Shown: positions 42,304 through 52,400 of the stretch, one piece after another
Layout: every line of letters begins with the position of its first letter
Numbering within the stretch: position 1 is the stretch's first letter
Assembly: GCF_003350375.1 (NCBI RefSeq)
Contig: NZ_QQAR01000005.1
Coordinates: 1 to 64,000, forward strand
Direction of reading: 5' to 3'
From: Flavobacterium sp. AG291
GTDB taxonomy: Bacteria; Bacteroidota; Bacteroidia; Flavobacteriales; Flavobacteriaceae
DNA: 64,000 nt
Translations under genes and position numbers: made by a program
The notes under the pieces: model-generated
Told to the model about the DNA's origin: nothing
The model's input: only the letters and a program-made list of their open reading frames with translations
Databases searched by the model: none

Positions 42304-42869
42304 TATTGCTTATTTAAAATCCCTTCAATTACCCTCGGAAAATGCTCATGCTCAAGTGCGAGTACATGCTCGCCTACTTCTTCCGGAGTAGTACAATGTT
42401 CTACAACTACTGTATGCTGATAAATAATATTACCCTCATCATAATTATCGTTTACATAATGTATGGTTATACCGCTTTCTTTCTCCTTATTTTCGAGAAC
42501 AGCACGATGCACGTTAATACCATACATTCCTTTTCCACCATATTTTGGCAATAGTGCCGGGTGGATATTTATCACTTTATCAGGGTAAGCAGCAATAATA
42601 TCTGAAGGAAACTTAAGTAAAAATCCGGCCAAAACGATAAGATCGGGCTTAATTTCATTTACAATCTCAAGCACTTTACCATTGTTCAGCTCCTCTTTAG
42701 CAAAGACATGAACCGGAACATTATAGCTTTTTGCTCTGTCAATTACACCGGCATTTTGATTGTTTGTAAGCACCGCCGACACCTCAAATTGCTTTTTTTC
42801 GTCGAAATACTGCATTATCTGCTCTGCGTTAGAGCCTCCACCTGAAGCAAAAAGGATGATTTTTTTCAT
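42303..42869 (-). CDS. purN: Phosphoribosylglycinamide formyltransferase
   Basis: PurN adds a formyl group from 10-formyl-tetrahydrofolate to GAR in purine synthesis. The 188-residue protein has FASGGGSNAEQIMQYF near 6 (phosphate binding), LVLAGFLLKFPSDIIAAYPDKVINIHPALLPKYGGKG near 79 with the catalytic Asn and His, and HYVNDNYDEGNIIYQ near 133 with the catalytic Asp. The GGKGMYG segment is typical of the Bacteroidota form. It is divergent from acpP and overlaps the DUF4348 gene by one base. Confidence 0.95.
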   Translation of the reverse strand: MKKIILFASGGGSNAEQIMQYFDEKKQFEVSAVLTNNQNAGVIDRAKSYNVPVHVFAKEELNNGKVLEIVNEIKPDLIVLAGFLLKFPSDIIAAYPDKVINIHPALLPKYGGKGMYGINVHRAVLENKEKESGITIHYVNDNYDEGNIIYQHTVVVEHCTTPEEVGEHVLALEHEHFPRVIEGILNKQ

Positions 42870-43007
42870 TTTCTGGAAAGATTTTTACAACGTGATAACC
42901 ACATTAATATCCTGCAAAATAACGGCGTTTTGACCTATTTCTAAAATTAATTTTCTAATTTAGTGCGACATTTTTTAGCGAAGATGCGGTTTTAAAATAA
43001 AGTTTTT

Positions 43008-43015
43008 TATTTTTG
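43008..43015 (+). promoter_or_regulatory. Possible acpP -7 box
   Basis: TATTTTTG fits TAnnTTTG and lies 31 bases before the acpP start. A -33 box at the proper spacing is not evident. Confidence 0.35.
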
Positions 43016-43046
43016 CCATTCAATTTAAATTCTAAAATTAAAGATT

Positions 43047-43283
43047 ATGTCAGACATTGCATCAAGAGTAAAGGCGATTATCGTAGACAAATTAGGTGTT
43101 GACGAAAACGAAGTTGTAACAGAAGCTAGCTTCACAAATGATCTGGGAGCGGATTCTCTAGACACTGTTGAGCTTATCATGGAGTTTGAAAAAGAATTTG
43201 ACATCCAGATTCCAGACGATCAGGCTGAAAACATTTCTACTGTTGGTCAGGCTATTTCTTACATCGAAGAGGCAAAAAAATAA
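43047..43283 (+). CDS. acpP: Acyl carrier protein
   Basis: This 78-residue acidic protein carries growing fatty acids on a 4'-phosphopantetheine arm. The attachment site is Ser37 in [14 protein letters not shown]. Four helices and the typical acidic helix II ([17 protein letters not shown]) are seen. Length is standard. It is the first gene of the acpP-fabF-rnc-IPExxxVDY-pyk cluster, 207 bases before fabF, with strong hairpins between. Confidence 0.98.
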   Translation: MSDIASRVKAIIVDKLGVDENEVVTEASFTNDLGADSLDTVELIMEFEKEFDIQIPDDQAENISTVGQAISYIEEAKK

Positions 43284-43292
43284 TAAATATTA

Positions 43293-43330
43293 AACATCCA
43301 TGTAGTGCTTGATTACATGGATGTTATTAT
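43293..43330 (+). terminator. Hairpin after acpP (terminator or attenuator)
   Basis: AACATCCATGTA (43293-43304) pairs perfectly over 12 bp with TACATGGATGTT (43314-43325), loop of 9 bases, then ATTATTTATT. The T-run is interrupted, so it may be a partial terminator that makes acpP mRNA more abundant than fabF, or a 3' stabiliser. Confidence 0.6.
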
Positions 43331-43404
43331 TTATTGAACTATTTAAGGCCAAACACACACGAAAACATGAGAACCTCTTAAAGACAGGGTGTTTTCATAA
43401 AAAA

Positions 43405-43457
43405 ATATCATCAATGCCCATGTTTTCTAACCTTATGATATAGAGTACATGGGTATT
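43405..43457 (+). promoter_or_regulatory. Alternative stem-loops before fabF
   Basis: AATGCCCATGT (43413-43423) can pair with ACATGGGTATT (43447-43457), with one G-U. ATATCAT (43405-43411) can pair with ATGATAT (43435-43441). The two helices interleave and cannot form as simple nested stems. They lie 34 bases before fabF. Regulation is only a possibility. Confidence 0.35.
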
Positions 43458-43490
43458 GTTCTTTAAATTTGAAACTATAAAATTGACCTT

Positions 43491-44744
43491 ATGAAATTAA
43501 GAAGAGTTGTAGTAACAGGACTGGGTGCACTTACACCAATAGGAAATAACGTTGAAGAATACTGGAACGGCCTAATAAACGGTGTTAGCGGAGCAGCCCC
43601 TATTACTTATTTTGACACGACTAACTTCAAGACTAAATTTGCCTGTGAGGTAAAAAATTTCAACGTTGAAGATTTTATAGACCGTAAAGAAGCAAGGAAA
43701 ATGGACAAATATGCCCAGTATGCCCTTGTTGCTACGGATGAAGCTGTTAAAGACGCTAACTTTGACTTTGACACTTTAGATAAAGACAGAGCCGGTGTAA
43801 TTTGGGGCTCAGGTATTGGTGGCCTTGAAACTTTCCAGGAGGAAGTGATCAACTGGGCCAAAGGACCGGGAGTGCCTAAATTCAACCCTTTCTTTATCCC
43901 TAAAATGATTGCTGATATTGCAGGTGGCCACATCTCTATTAAATACGGCCTTAGAGGACCTAACTTTACTACGGTTTCTGCCTGTGCATCATCTACAAAT
44001 GCATTGATCGATGCTTTTAACTACATCCGCCTTGGCCATGCAGACGTCATGGTTACAGGAGGTAGTGAGGCTGCTGTAACAATCGCCGGAATGGGCGGTT
44101 TTAACGCAATGCATGCTCTTTCAACCAGAAATGACGACCCTAAAACCGCTTCAAGACCAATGGATAAAGACCGTGAAGGTTTTGTACTTGGTGAAGGCGC
44201 TGGAGCTCTTATTCTTGAAGAATATGAGCACGCTGTGGCAAGGGGTGCTAAAATATACTGCGAAGTAGGCGGAGGCGGAATGAGCGCCGATGCTCACCAC
44301 ATTACTGCTCCGCACCCTGAAGGGCTTGGCGCACGTAATGTAATGCTTAACTGCCTTAGGGATGCAGGCCTTAAGCCTGAAGATGTAGACGGTGTAAATA
44401 TGCACGGAACATCTACCCCTCTTGGTGATATCGCAGAATCTAAAGCTATTATGGAAGTATTTGGCGAGCACGCTTATACACTTAACCTGAACTCTACTAA
44501 ATCTATGACAGGCCACCTTCTTGGCGCTGCTGGTGCTATAGAGACAATAGCTTCGATACTTTCTATCAAACACGGAATCGTTCCTCCAACCATCAACCAC
44601 TTTACGGATGATGAGAACATAGACCCTAAGCTAAACTTTACTTTCAACAAAGCTCAAAAAAGAGACATGAAAGTGGTTATGAGCAACACTTTCGGGTTTG
44701 GCGGACACAATGCTTGTGTATTGGTTAAAAAATTAGACCTGTAA
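43491..44744 (+). CDS. fabF: 3-oxoacyl-[acyl-carrier-protein] synthase II
   Basis: FabF elongates acyl-ACP with malonyl-ACP in fatty acid synthesis. The 417-residue thiolase-fold enzyme begins RRVVVTGLGALTPIGN and has the active-site Cys in TVSACASSTNA near 164, His in NMHGTSTPLGD near 304 and His in SMTGHLLGAAG near 342. NTFGFGGHNACVLV closes the protein. Its length is normal. rnc follows after 9 bases. Confidence 0.97.
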   Translation: MKLRRVVVTGLGALTPIGNNVEEYWNGLINGVSGAAPITYFDTTNFKTKFACEVKNFNVEDFIDRKEARKMDKYAQYALVATDEAVKDANFDFDTLDKDRAGVIWGSGIGGLETFQEEVINWAKGPGVPKFNPFFIPKMIADIAGGHISIKYGLRGPNFTTVSACASSTNALIDAFNYIRLGHADVMVTGGSEAAVTIAGMGGFNAMHALSTRNDDPKTASRPMDKDREGFVLGEGAGALILEEYEHAVARGAKIYCEVGGGGMSADAHHITAPHPEGLGARNVMLNCLRDAGLKPEDVDGVNMHGTSTPLGDIAESKAIMEVFGEHAYTLNLNSTKSMTGHLLGAAGAIETIASILSIKHGIVPPTINHFTDDENIDPKLNFTFNKAQKRDMKVVMSNTFGFGGHNACVLVKKLDL

Positions 44745-44753
44745 TACTACACT

Positions 44754-45500
44754 ATGGGTATCATTAAAAAAATATTCAATAAAAATACCCGTCTTTCTCC
44801 GGAAGACGGGATTTTTTTTGATGAACTCAATAAAATATTAGGCTTTCAGCCGGTAGACCTTACCCACTACCGCAGGGCTTTTACCCATCGTTCTTCCAAC
44901 AAACAGGACGAAAACGGCCACCCGATAAACTACGAAAGACTCGAGTTTTTAGGCGATGCCATGCTGGGATCGGTTATTGCTGCCCATCTTTTTAACGAGG
45001 TTCCCACAGGAGATGAGGGCTACCTTACCAAAATGCGCTCTAAAATTGTGAGCCGCGAACATCTTAATGAACTTGGCCGCGACCTTAACCTTATAAAATG
45101 GGTAGAAAGCAAAGTATCGGCACAGCATTTTGGCGAAAACATACACGGAAATCTTTTTGAAGCCTTTATTGGCGCTATTTATCTGGATCGCGGATTTAAT
45201 TACTGCGAAAAATTCATCCATAAGAAAGTAATTGCTCCTTATGTAGACATCCCTAAACTTGAAGGCAAGGTAATAAGCTATAAAAGCCTTGTTATTGAGT
45301 GGTGTCAAAAAGAGAAAAAGACCTTTCAGTATGAGATTTATGAAGATAACGGCACCGAAGGACAAAAGCATTTTGCCGTTAAACTAAAGATTGACGGAAA
45401 GATTATAGCCCGCGCCAGAGCCACCTCTAAAAAGAAAGCAGAAGAGAAAGCATCGCAACGTGCATATTTTGCATTTCAGGAAAAAATTAACAAAAAATAA
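44754..45500 (+). CDS. rnc: Ribonuclease III
   Basis: RNase III cuts double-stranded RNA, for example in rRNA processing. The 248-residue protein has the signature ERLEFLGDAMLGSVIAAHLF near 62, the second acidic site EAFIGAIYLDRG near 138, and a C-terminal double-stranded RNA-binding domain (about 178-245, ending ATSKKKAEEKASQRAYF). It starts 9 bases after fabF, so the two are cotranscribed, an arrangement known from many bacteria. Confidence 0.96.
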   Translation: MGIIKKIFNKNTRLSPEDGIFFDELNKILGFQPVDLTHYRRAFTHRSSNKQDENGHPINYERLEFLGDAMLGSVIAAHLFNEVPTGDEGYLTKMRSKIVSREHLNELGRDLNLIKWVESKVSAQHFGENIHGNLFEAFIGAIYLDRGFNYCEKFIHKKVIAPYVDIPKLEGKVISYKSLVIEWCQKEKKTFQYEIYEDNGTEGQKHFAVKLKIDGKIIARARATSKKKAEEKASQRAYFAFQEKINKK

Positions 45501-45618
45501 GCCAAGTTATTAGGAAACTAAAACGTTTTCGTGAAGAAAATGACAGAAAGTTAATCCAACAGCCTGTTTTTTCTTAACATTAAATTGTATATTTACGGGC
45601 TTATTTTTGAGTATCACT

Positions 45619-46107
45619 ATGGCTATTCACAAATTATTGATTGACGATTTTGTTACGGTCGATTATGGATTGATTGCCATACATTCTTCCCTTGAAGACC
45701 ACAGGCTGGCTTATTTTATAAACAGGGAATTATCTATACTACTTGAAAAGAGCCCAAACGATATATGGGTGACCATTAACGAAGGGGAAAGCTGTTTTTC
45801 GAGATTTATCTTTGAAGACCCCGGCAATGACAGTGCCTGGAACCTGATCCAGAACAGGAACAGGATTACAGGAACACAGAGCAACACCACCACTTCTTTA
45901 TTTGAAGACACAGAACTGCAGGTTGAGACCAGCGTCTTTTTGATGCCCGAACTCAAAACAGTAGATTATGTGCTCAAAATTGAAAATATGCCTTCTTCTT
46001 TTGAAGCAGACGAGGTGGCAGAAAAACTGCTCGGCATTAAACAAATTGCCACAGCCTATGTTATTGACCACAAAAAACTGAAATCTAAGAACAATTTAAT
46101 TTTTTAA
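45619..46107 (+). CDS. IPExxxVDY family protein
   Basis: The product is 162 residues from the ATG at 45619; an upstream TTG at 45607 overlaps a TATTTTTG promoter-like box and is rejected. The name-giving motif appears as MPELKTVDYVLKIE near 111. It is a small cytoplasmic protein without signal or membrane segment. It lies between rnc and pyk (6 bases apart from pyk), a neighbourhood conserved in Flavobacteriaceae, so it may act in RNA processing, lipid synthesis or control of pyruvate kinase. No function is established. Confidence 0.85.
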   Translation: MAIHKLLIDDFVTVDYGLIAIHSSLEDHRLAYFINRELSILLEKSPNDIWVTINEGESCFSRFIFEDPGNDSAWNLIQNRNRITGTQSNTTTSLFEDTELQVETSVFLMPELKTVDYVLKIENMPSSFEADEVAEKLLGIKQIATAYVIDHKKLKSKNNLIF

Positions 46108-46112
46108 AAAGA

Positions 46113-47543
46113 ATGCCGACAAGAAAAAAAACTAAAATTGTAGCCACATTAGGACCTGCATGCAGTACAAGGGAAGTACTGAAAGATATGATCGATGCAG
46201 GTGTAAACGTATTCCGAATTAACTTCTCACATGCTGACTATACCGATGTTAAAGAGCGTATAGACATGATTAGAAGCCTGAATGACGAGTTTGGCTACAA
46301 TACATCTATATTAGCCGATTTACAAGGCCCTAAACTACGTGTTGGGGTAATGAAAGAAGATGTAATCGTAAACAGAGGTGACATCATTACTTTCCAGACT
46401 GCAGAAGATGTACCGGGTACTGCTGACAGAGTATATATGAACTACAAAGAATTCCCTAACGATGTAAATCCGGGTGAGCGTATCCTTCTTGATGATGGTA
46501 AGCTTATGTTTGAGGTTCTTGAAACAAACCGTCGCGACGAGGTTAAAACTATCGTTATACAAGGTGGCCCTTTAAAATCAAAAAAAGGTGTAAACCTTCC
46601 TAATACAAAAGTATCGCTTCCGGCGCTTACTCAAAAAGATATCCGTGATGCCATATTCGCTATCAAAGAGCAGGTAGACTGGATTGCACTTTCATTTGTG
46701 CGTACACCAAAAGACCTTGAAGAACTTCAGGATCTTATCGCAGAGCATTCCGCACATAAAATTCCGATTATTGCTAAGATCGAGAAGCCTGAAGGTGTTG
46801 AGAACATCGACAAGATCGTTGCATTTTGTGACGGACTTATGGTTGCCCGTGGTGACCTGGGTGTTGAAATTCCGGCTCAGGAAGTTCCGCTTATCCAGAA
46901 GAAGCTTATCAACCGTGCTAAAACTGCACGTATACCTGTAATTGTGGCTACACAGATGATGGAAACCATGATTACCAGCCTTACTCCTACCCGTGCTGAA
47001 GTTAACGACGTTGCTAACTCGGTAATGGATGGTGCTGATGCAGTGATGCTATCAGGAGAAACATCGGTAGGTAACTACCCGGTTCAGGTAATTGAGAAAA
47101 TGACACAGATCATTGAAGCTGTTGAAGATTCTCCGCTAATTACTGTACCGCAAAACTCTCCAGAGGTAAGAACGAAACGTTTTATCACTAAAACAATATG
47201 TTACCACGCTGCTTCGATGGCTAACGTTATTAAGGCTAAAGGTATCTGTACGCTTACAAACAGCGGATATACTGCATTCCAGATCTCTGCATGGAGACCA
47301 AGCGCACATATTTTAGTGTTCACTTCAAACAAAACCATACTTACGCAGCTTAACCTTCTTTGGGGTGTTAATGCTTTCTACTACGACAAATTCTCAAGCA
47401 CTGATGAAACCGTAGAAGATGTTAACCAAATCGCTAAAGAAAAAGGGTTTGTAGAAAAAGGTGATTTCCTTATCAACCTTGCTGCAATGCCGGTTGTAGA
47501 CAAAGGTATGGTAAACACCCTAAGGGTGTCTGAAATAGAATAG
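46113..47543 (+). CDS. pyk: Pyruvate kinase
   Basis: Pyruvate kinase makes pyruvate and ATP from phosphoenolpyruvate, the last step of glycolysis. The 476-residue enzyme has TKIVATLGPACS near 6, RINFSHADY near 35, the K+/Mg2+ site ADLQGPKLRVG near 68, the signature PIIAKIEKPEGVENID near 219 and MVARGDLGVEIP near 246. The C-terminal domain (about 350-476) is complete. It begins 5 bases after the IPExxxVDY gene and ends in a strong terminator. Confidence 0.97.
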   Translation: MPTRKKTKIVATLGPACSTREVLKDMIDAGVNVFRINFSHADYTDVKERIDMIRSLNDEFGYNTSILADLQGPKLRVGVMKEDVIVNRGDIITFQTAEDVPGTADRVYMNYKEFPNDVNPGERILLDDGKLMFEVLETNRRDEVKTIVIQGGPLKSKKGVNLPNTKVSLPALTQKDIRDAIFAIKEQVDWIALSFVRTPKDLEELQDLIAEHSAHKIPIIAKIEKPEGVENIDKIVAFCDGLMVARGDLGVEIPAQEVPLIQKKLINRAKTARIPVIVATQMMETMITSLTPTRAEVNDVANSVMDGADAVMLSGETSVGNYPVQVIEKMTQIIEAVEDSPLITVPQNSPEVRTKRFITKTICYHAASMANVIKAKGICTLTNSGYTAFQISAWRPSAHILVFTSNKTILTQLNLLWGVNAFYYDKFSSTDETVEDVNQIAKEKGFVEKGDFLINLAAMPVVDKGMVNTLRVSEIE

Positions 47544-47562
47544 TTTTTAATTTTTCATAGCC

Positions 47563-47593
47563 AAAAAGCCGCTCCTGACAAGAGCGGCTTTTT
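47563..47593 (+). terminator. pyk terminator
   Basis: AAAAAGCCGCTC (47563-47574) pairs perfectly with GAGCGGCTTTTT (47582-47593), loop of seven bases. It closes the acpP-to-pyk cluster. Confidence 0.92.
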
Positions 47594-47666
47594 CATTTGA
47601 CAAAAATGTTAAAGTTGTAATTCCCTAAAACTGGATATCAATAATTTAACTTTTCTTTAAAAATTA

Positions 47667-47700
47667 TTTAGTTCGGCAGTTACCGAACTAAACGAACTAA
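47667..47700. promoter_or_regulatory. Operator of the GbsR-type repressor
   Basis: TTTAGTTCGG (47667-47676), six bases, and CCGAACTAAA (47683-47692) form a perfect inverted repeat. A third half site CGAACTAA (47693-47700) follows at once in the same direction as the right arm. The site overlaps the -33 region of the promoter at 47705 and lies 33 bases before the regulator gene. Confidence 0.75.
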
Positions 47701-47712
47701 TTAGTACATTTG
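47680..47712 (+). promoter_or_regulatory. Promoter of the efflux operon
   Basis: TACATTTG (47705-47712) is an exact -7 box. TTAC (47680-47683), 21 bases upstream and inside the operator, is the best -33 candidate. The leader would be about 15 bases. Repressor binding would cover the -33 region. Confidence 0.55.
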
Positions 47713-47732
47713 CAAAAAAAATTTTAAATTAG

Positions 47733-48245
47733 ATGTCAGATTTAACAAAAGAACGCGAGGAATTGGTGGAGTTGTTTGGTGTGTTCTTTGAGACCACTCA
47801 TCATTTACCACCCCTTGGAGCCAGAATTCTTGGAAATTTAATTCTCGATTCCAAAAGCAGCAACGTTACTTTCGACCAGCTGGTAGAACGCATGGGAGCA
47901 AGTAAGAGTTCGGTATCTACAAACCTGAATCTTCTTCTCAAACTGGGCAAGATAACTTACTTTACACAGCCCGGTGACAGAAAGAAATACTATAAGCCAA
48001 CCCCATTTAGCGAGCGATTTAACAATTACCTTAAAATGATAGCTTTAGAAAAAGGGATCATTGAAAAAATGGCTAATTACCGGGATAAATCTTCGTGCCC
48101 AAAATCGAGAGCTGAAATAGAAATGGTGAAGATTTACAATGAGCACCTTACGGAAATGGAAAGGCTCATTTTAAAAAGTATTGATGATTTTAAAACGATA
48201 GAAAAAGAGTCAGAAAATAAACTCAATCCAAAAAACGAACAATAA
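47733..48245 (+). CDS. GbsR/MarR family transcriptional regulator
   Basis: The 170-residue protein has a winged helix-turn-helix of the GbsR branch of MarR regulators: LGARILGNLILDSKSSNVTFDQLVERMGASKSSVSTNLNLLLKLGKI from about 27, then the wing FTQPGDRKKYY and a helical dimerisation tail. It is the first gene of the RND efflux operon (14 bases before the adaptor gene), with a perfect inverted repeat in the promoter. It is therefore probably an autorepressor that is relieved by a toxic compound. The inducer is unknown. Confidence 0.9.
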   Translation: MSDLTKEREELVELFGVFFETTHHLPPLGARILGNLILDSKSSNVTFDQLVERMGASKSSVSTNLNLLLKLGKITYFTQPGDRKKYYKPTPFSERFNNYLKMIALEKGIIEKMANYRDKSSCPKSRAEIEMVKIYNEHLTEMERLILKSIDDFKTIEKESENKLNPKNEQ

Positions 48246-48259
48246 TCCAAGTACACAAA

Positions 48260-49414
48260 ATGAAAAAGAGATCTTTATTAGGCGCAGTTTCTGCCCTACT
48301 GATAATTGCATCATGCGGCAAGAAACAGGAACAGGCTCCCGCAGCAGGACCAATGCCTTTTCCGGTTCAGATAGTAACCCAACAAGACGCTACAGTTTTT
48401 GAAGAATATACAGCAAACCTTGAAGGTCAGCAAAATGTTGAAATACGCCCAAAAGTAAGCGGTTTCATCCAAAAAATATATGTTGACGAAGGCCAGCAGG
48501 TTCGCAAAGGCCAGCTACTTTTTAAACTCGAAACACAAACCCTTAACGAAGATGCTGCTGCTGCAAAAGCAAATGTTGCTGCTGCACAGGTAGAGGTAGA
48601 TAGGTTAAAACCACTTGTAGATCGAAAAATCATCTCTAATGTTCAGCTTGAAACAGCTAAAGCCAAACTTGCCCAGGCAAAAGCTTCTTACAGCGCTGTA
48701 ACAGCAAATATCAATTACGGAACAATTACCTCTCCTGTAGATGGTGTAATTGGTACGCTTCCATACAAAGAGGGTACGCTTGCAAGCGCAACCAGTGAGC
48801 TTCCGCTTACCACAGTGTCTGACACGAGAGTAATGCGTGCTTACTTTGCGATGAATGAAAAACAAATGATCAACTTCAGCCGCGAGTTTAAAGGGGCTAC
48901 GCTTCAGGAAAAAATTAAAAATGCTCCTGCAGTTAGCCTTCGCCTTGTTGATGACAGCACTTATGAGGAAAAAGGAAAGCTTACAGCTGCTTCGGGCCTT
49001 GCCAATGCTGCAACAGGTACAAGCCAGTTCAGGGCGGAATTCAACAACCCGCAAGCCGTTTTAAGAAGTGGCGGTAAAGGAACTGTATTACTGCCTATCC
49101 TTATTAAAAATGCAATTGAAGTCCCTCAAAATGCAGTATTTGACATGCAGGGTAAACAAATGATTTATGTTGTAAACAAAGACAATACAGTAAAATCTAA
49201 AATTGTACAGGTAAAAACTACATCAGGTCTGAACTTTATTATAGAAAGCGGTGTAGAACCGGGAGAGGTAATTGTAGTTGAAGGAGCCTCTAAACTTAAA
49301 GACGGCATGGCTATCGTTCCTCAGCCGGTAAAAGACGAAGCCGCAGCAGCAACCACCCAGGAAAGCACTGATGCAGCCAAAGAAGCATCTACTCAAAACA
49401 CTCCCAAAAAATAA
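48260..49414 (+). CDS. RND efflux periplasmic adaptor lipoprotein
   Basis: This 384-residue membrane fusion protein joins the inner membrane pump to the outer membrane channel. A lipoprotein signal ends at LLIIASC (Cys19). The barrel-sandwich halves are EIRPKVSGFIQKIYVDEGQQVRKGQLLF near 62 and NYGTITSPVDGVIGTLPYKEGTL near 153, flanking a helical hairpin rich in Ala. The C-terminus is a low-complexity Ala/Thr/Lys tail. It is second in the operon and 6 bases before the pump gene. Confidence 0.93.
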   Translation: MKKRSLLGAVSALLIIASCGKKQEQAPAAGPMPFPVQIVTQQDATVFEEYTANLEGQQNVEIRPKVSGFIQKIYVDEGQQVRKGQLLFKLETQTLNEDAAAAKANVAAAQVEVDRLKPLVDRKIISNVQLETAKAKLAQAKASYSAVTANINYGTITSPVDGVIGTLPYKEGTLASATSELPLTTVSDTRVMRAYFAMNEKQMINFSREFKGATLQEKIKNAPAVSLRLVDDSTYEEKGKLTAASGLANAATGTSQFRAEFNNPQAVLRSGGKGTVLLPILIKNAIEVPQNAVFDMQGKQMIYVVNKDNTVKSKIVQVKTTSGLNFIIESGVEPGEVIVVEGASKLKDGMAIVPQPVKDEAAAATTQESTDAAKEASTQNTPKK

Positions 49415-49420
49415 TATCTA

Positions 49421-52400
49421 ATGCTAAAAACTTTTATAGAAAGGCCAGTACTGAGTACCGTAATTTCGATCCTGATAACCATTTTAGGGGTTCTTGGGTT
49501 GCTTTCGCTACCCGTGGAGCAATATCCTGAAATAGCCCCTCCTACTGTTCAGGTTACCGCTACCTATACCGGTGCGAATGCTGAAACAGTACTTAACAGT
49601 GTTGTGATTCCTCTTGAAGAAGAGATCAATGGTGTTGAGGGAATGACCTACATGACATCAAGTGCTGCAAACGACGGTTCGGCAAACATCAGTGTATTCT
49701 TTGAACTTGGTATAAACCCGGATATTGCTGCGGTAAACGTACAAAACAGGGTATCGAGAGCTACCAGTAAATTACCCCAAGCCGTTATTCAAACTGGAGT
49801 TACCACTCTTAAGAGCCAGACGAGTGCCCTTATGTTCCTTGCGTTATACTCTAAAAACCCGGAATATGACGGAACATTTGTTCAAAACTACGCCAAGATT
49901 AACCTTGTACCAAAACTACAACGTGTAAAAGGTGTAGGACAGGTAAACGTATTTGGTGCAAAAGACTATTCGATGCGTATCTGGATCGATCCTGAGAAAA
50001 TGGCATCATTTAACCTTGCACCAAAAGACATTCAGGCCGCATTACAGGAGCAGAACGTTGAGGCTGCGCCGGGTAAATTTGGTGAAAATGCTGAAGGTGT
50101 ATATGAATATGTTATTAAATACAAAGGCCGTTTAAGCAAAGAACAGGACTATGAGAACATCGTAGTAAAAGCGATCGGAAACGGAAACTTTGTACGCCTT
50201 GGCGATGTAGCTAAAATTGAGCTTGGTGCCTTTAACTACGGGCAGAAAAACTTTGCGATGGGCCAGAATGGTGTGGCAATTGGTGTATTCCAGACATCAG
50301 GCTCTAATGCTAATGAAATTATTGACGAGGTTAACAGTATTTTAGAAAGCTCTAAGAAAAACTTTCCGGAAGGTATAGACTATGTTGTACCGTTTGACAC
50401 AAAAATATTCCTTGATGCTTCTATCCATAAGGTAATCTCTACCCTTATAGAAGCTTTTATATTGGTATTTATAGTGGTATTCCTGTTCCTTCAGGATTTC
50501 AGGTCTACCCTTATTCCGGCAATTGCCGTACCGGTAGCTATTATTGGTACGTTCTTCTTTCTGAGCCTGTTTGGGTTCTCGATAAATATGCTTACGCTTT
50601 TCGCTATGATCCTTGCTATTGGTATCGTGGTTGATGATGCCATTGTCGTCGTCGAGGCGGTGCACGCCAAGCTCGATGAAGGCGAAAAAGATGCAAAAAA
50701 GGCAACCCTTTCTGCGATGAGCGAAATTCAGGGTGCGATCATATCGATTACGCTTGTAATGGCAGCGGTATTTATCCCGGTATCTTTCCTTAACGGACCA
50801 TCAGGGGTATTCTATAAGCAGTTTGCCATAACACTTGCCGTATCCATCCTTATTTCGGCGGTAAATGCATTAACACTGAGCCCTGCACTTTGTGCCCTTT
50901 TCCTGAAACCACATGACGACCATCATGGACACAAAAAGAATCTGAAACAGCGTTTCTTCGATGCTTTCAATTCAGGTTTTGATGCTATGAACAACAAATA
51001 TGTAGGTTCGTTACGACGACTTGCAAAAAGAAAATGGGTTACTGCAATTATACTGATTGTGTTCTGTGGTATCACTTACTTCCTGTTCACTACCACGCCA
51101 TCAGGATTTATCCCTAATGAAGACCGTGGTATTATCATGGCAGATATTACACTCCCTCCGGGAACAACAGTAGAAAAAACACAGCTTGCAGTAAACCAAC
51201 TTGATTCAATACTGGCATCAATGCCTCTTGTTGAAGCAAGGATGAACATTGTAGGCTTTAGTTTGCTTAACAGGGTAAATGGTGGTTCGTATGCCTTCGC
51301 CGTAATTAAGCTAAAAGACTGGAAAGAGCGTACCGAGCCTAACCAGACGGTTGATGCCATTGTAGGTGAATTGTTTGGCCGTACAGCTGGTTTTAAAGAT
51401 GCCAAAGTGTTATTCTTTACACCTCCGAGTGTACAGGGCTTTGGTTCTGCCGATGGTTTTGAGCTTAAAATTCAGGATACCGGTGATGATGACTGGGCTA
51501 CAGTAAGTAAGGTAAGTAATGAATTCCTGGGCGAATTAATGAAGCGTCCGGAGATACAGTATGCCATAACCAACTTTAATCCCGGCTTCCCACAATACCA
51601 AATGGATATTAATGTGGAAAGAGCTAAGGATGCAGGAGTATCTGTAAGCGATATCTTTAATACCATGCAAGGTTATTATGGCGGTTTATACACTACCGAT
51701 TTCAACAAATTTGGTAAACAATACCGTGTAATGATACAGGCAGAGCCGGAACAAAGAGCCGATGAAAAATCTATCGATAAAATCTATGTGCGCAATGCCA
51801 ACAACCAAATGGTAGCCATAAGCCAGTTTGTAGACTTTAAAAAGATTTATGGCCCTGAGGCGGTAGCACGTTTCAATATGCTTAAGGCAGTAAACGTAAA
51901 CGGTAAGTCGAAACCGGGATACAGTTCGGGAGACGCGATTAAAGCCATACAGGAAGTTGCTGCACAGCATTTACCAAAAACATACACCTATGAATTCTCG
52001 GGTATGACCCGTGAAGAGATTATTGCCGGTAACCAGGCAGCAGGCGTATTCTTACTGAGTTTAATATTCGTATACTTCCTGTTAAGTGCCCAGTATGAAA
52101 GCTATATACTTCCATTGGCCGTGTTATTATCGCTTCCTGTGGGTATTGCCGGAGCCATTGGTTTTGTTAAGCTTGCCGGATTAGAGAACAACATTTACTT
52201 CCAGGTAGCGCTTATCATGCTTATAGGACTCCTCGCCAAAAATGCCATTCTTATCGTTGAGTTTGCCGTCCAGCGACGCCATCAAGGACTGAGTCTGGTT
52301 GATGCAGCCATCGATGGTGCCAAAGCACGTTTACGACCTATCCTGATGACATCGTTTGCATTTATCCTTGGTTTGATGCCTCTTGCGCTTGCCAATGGTG

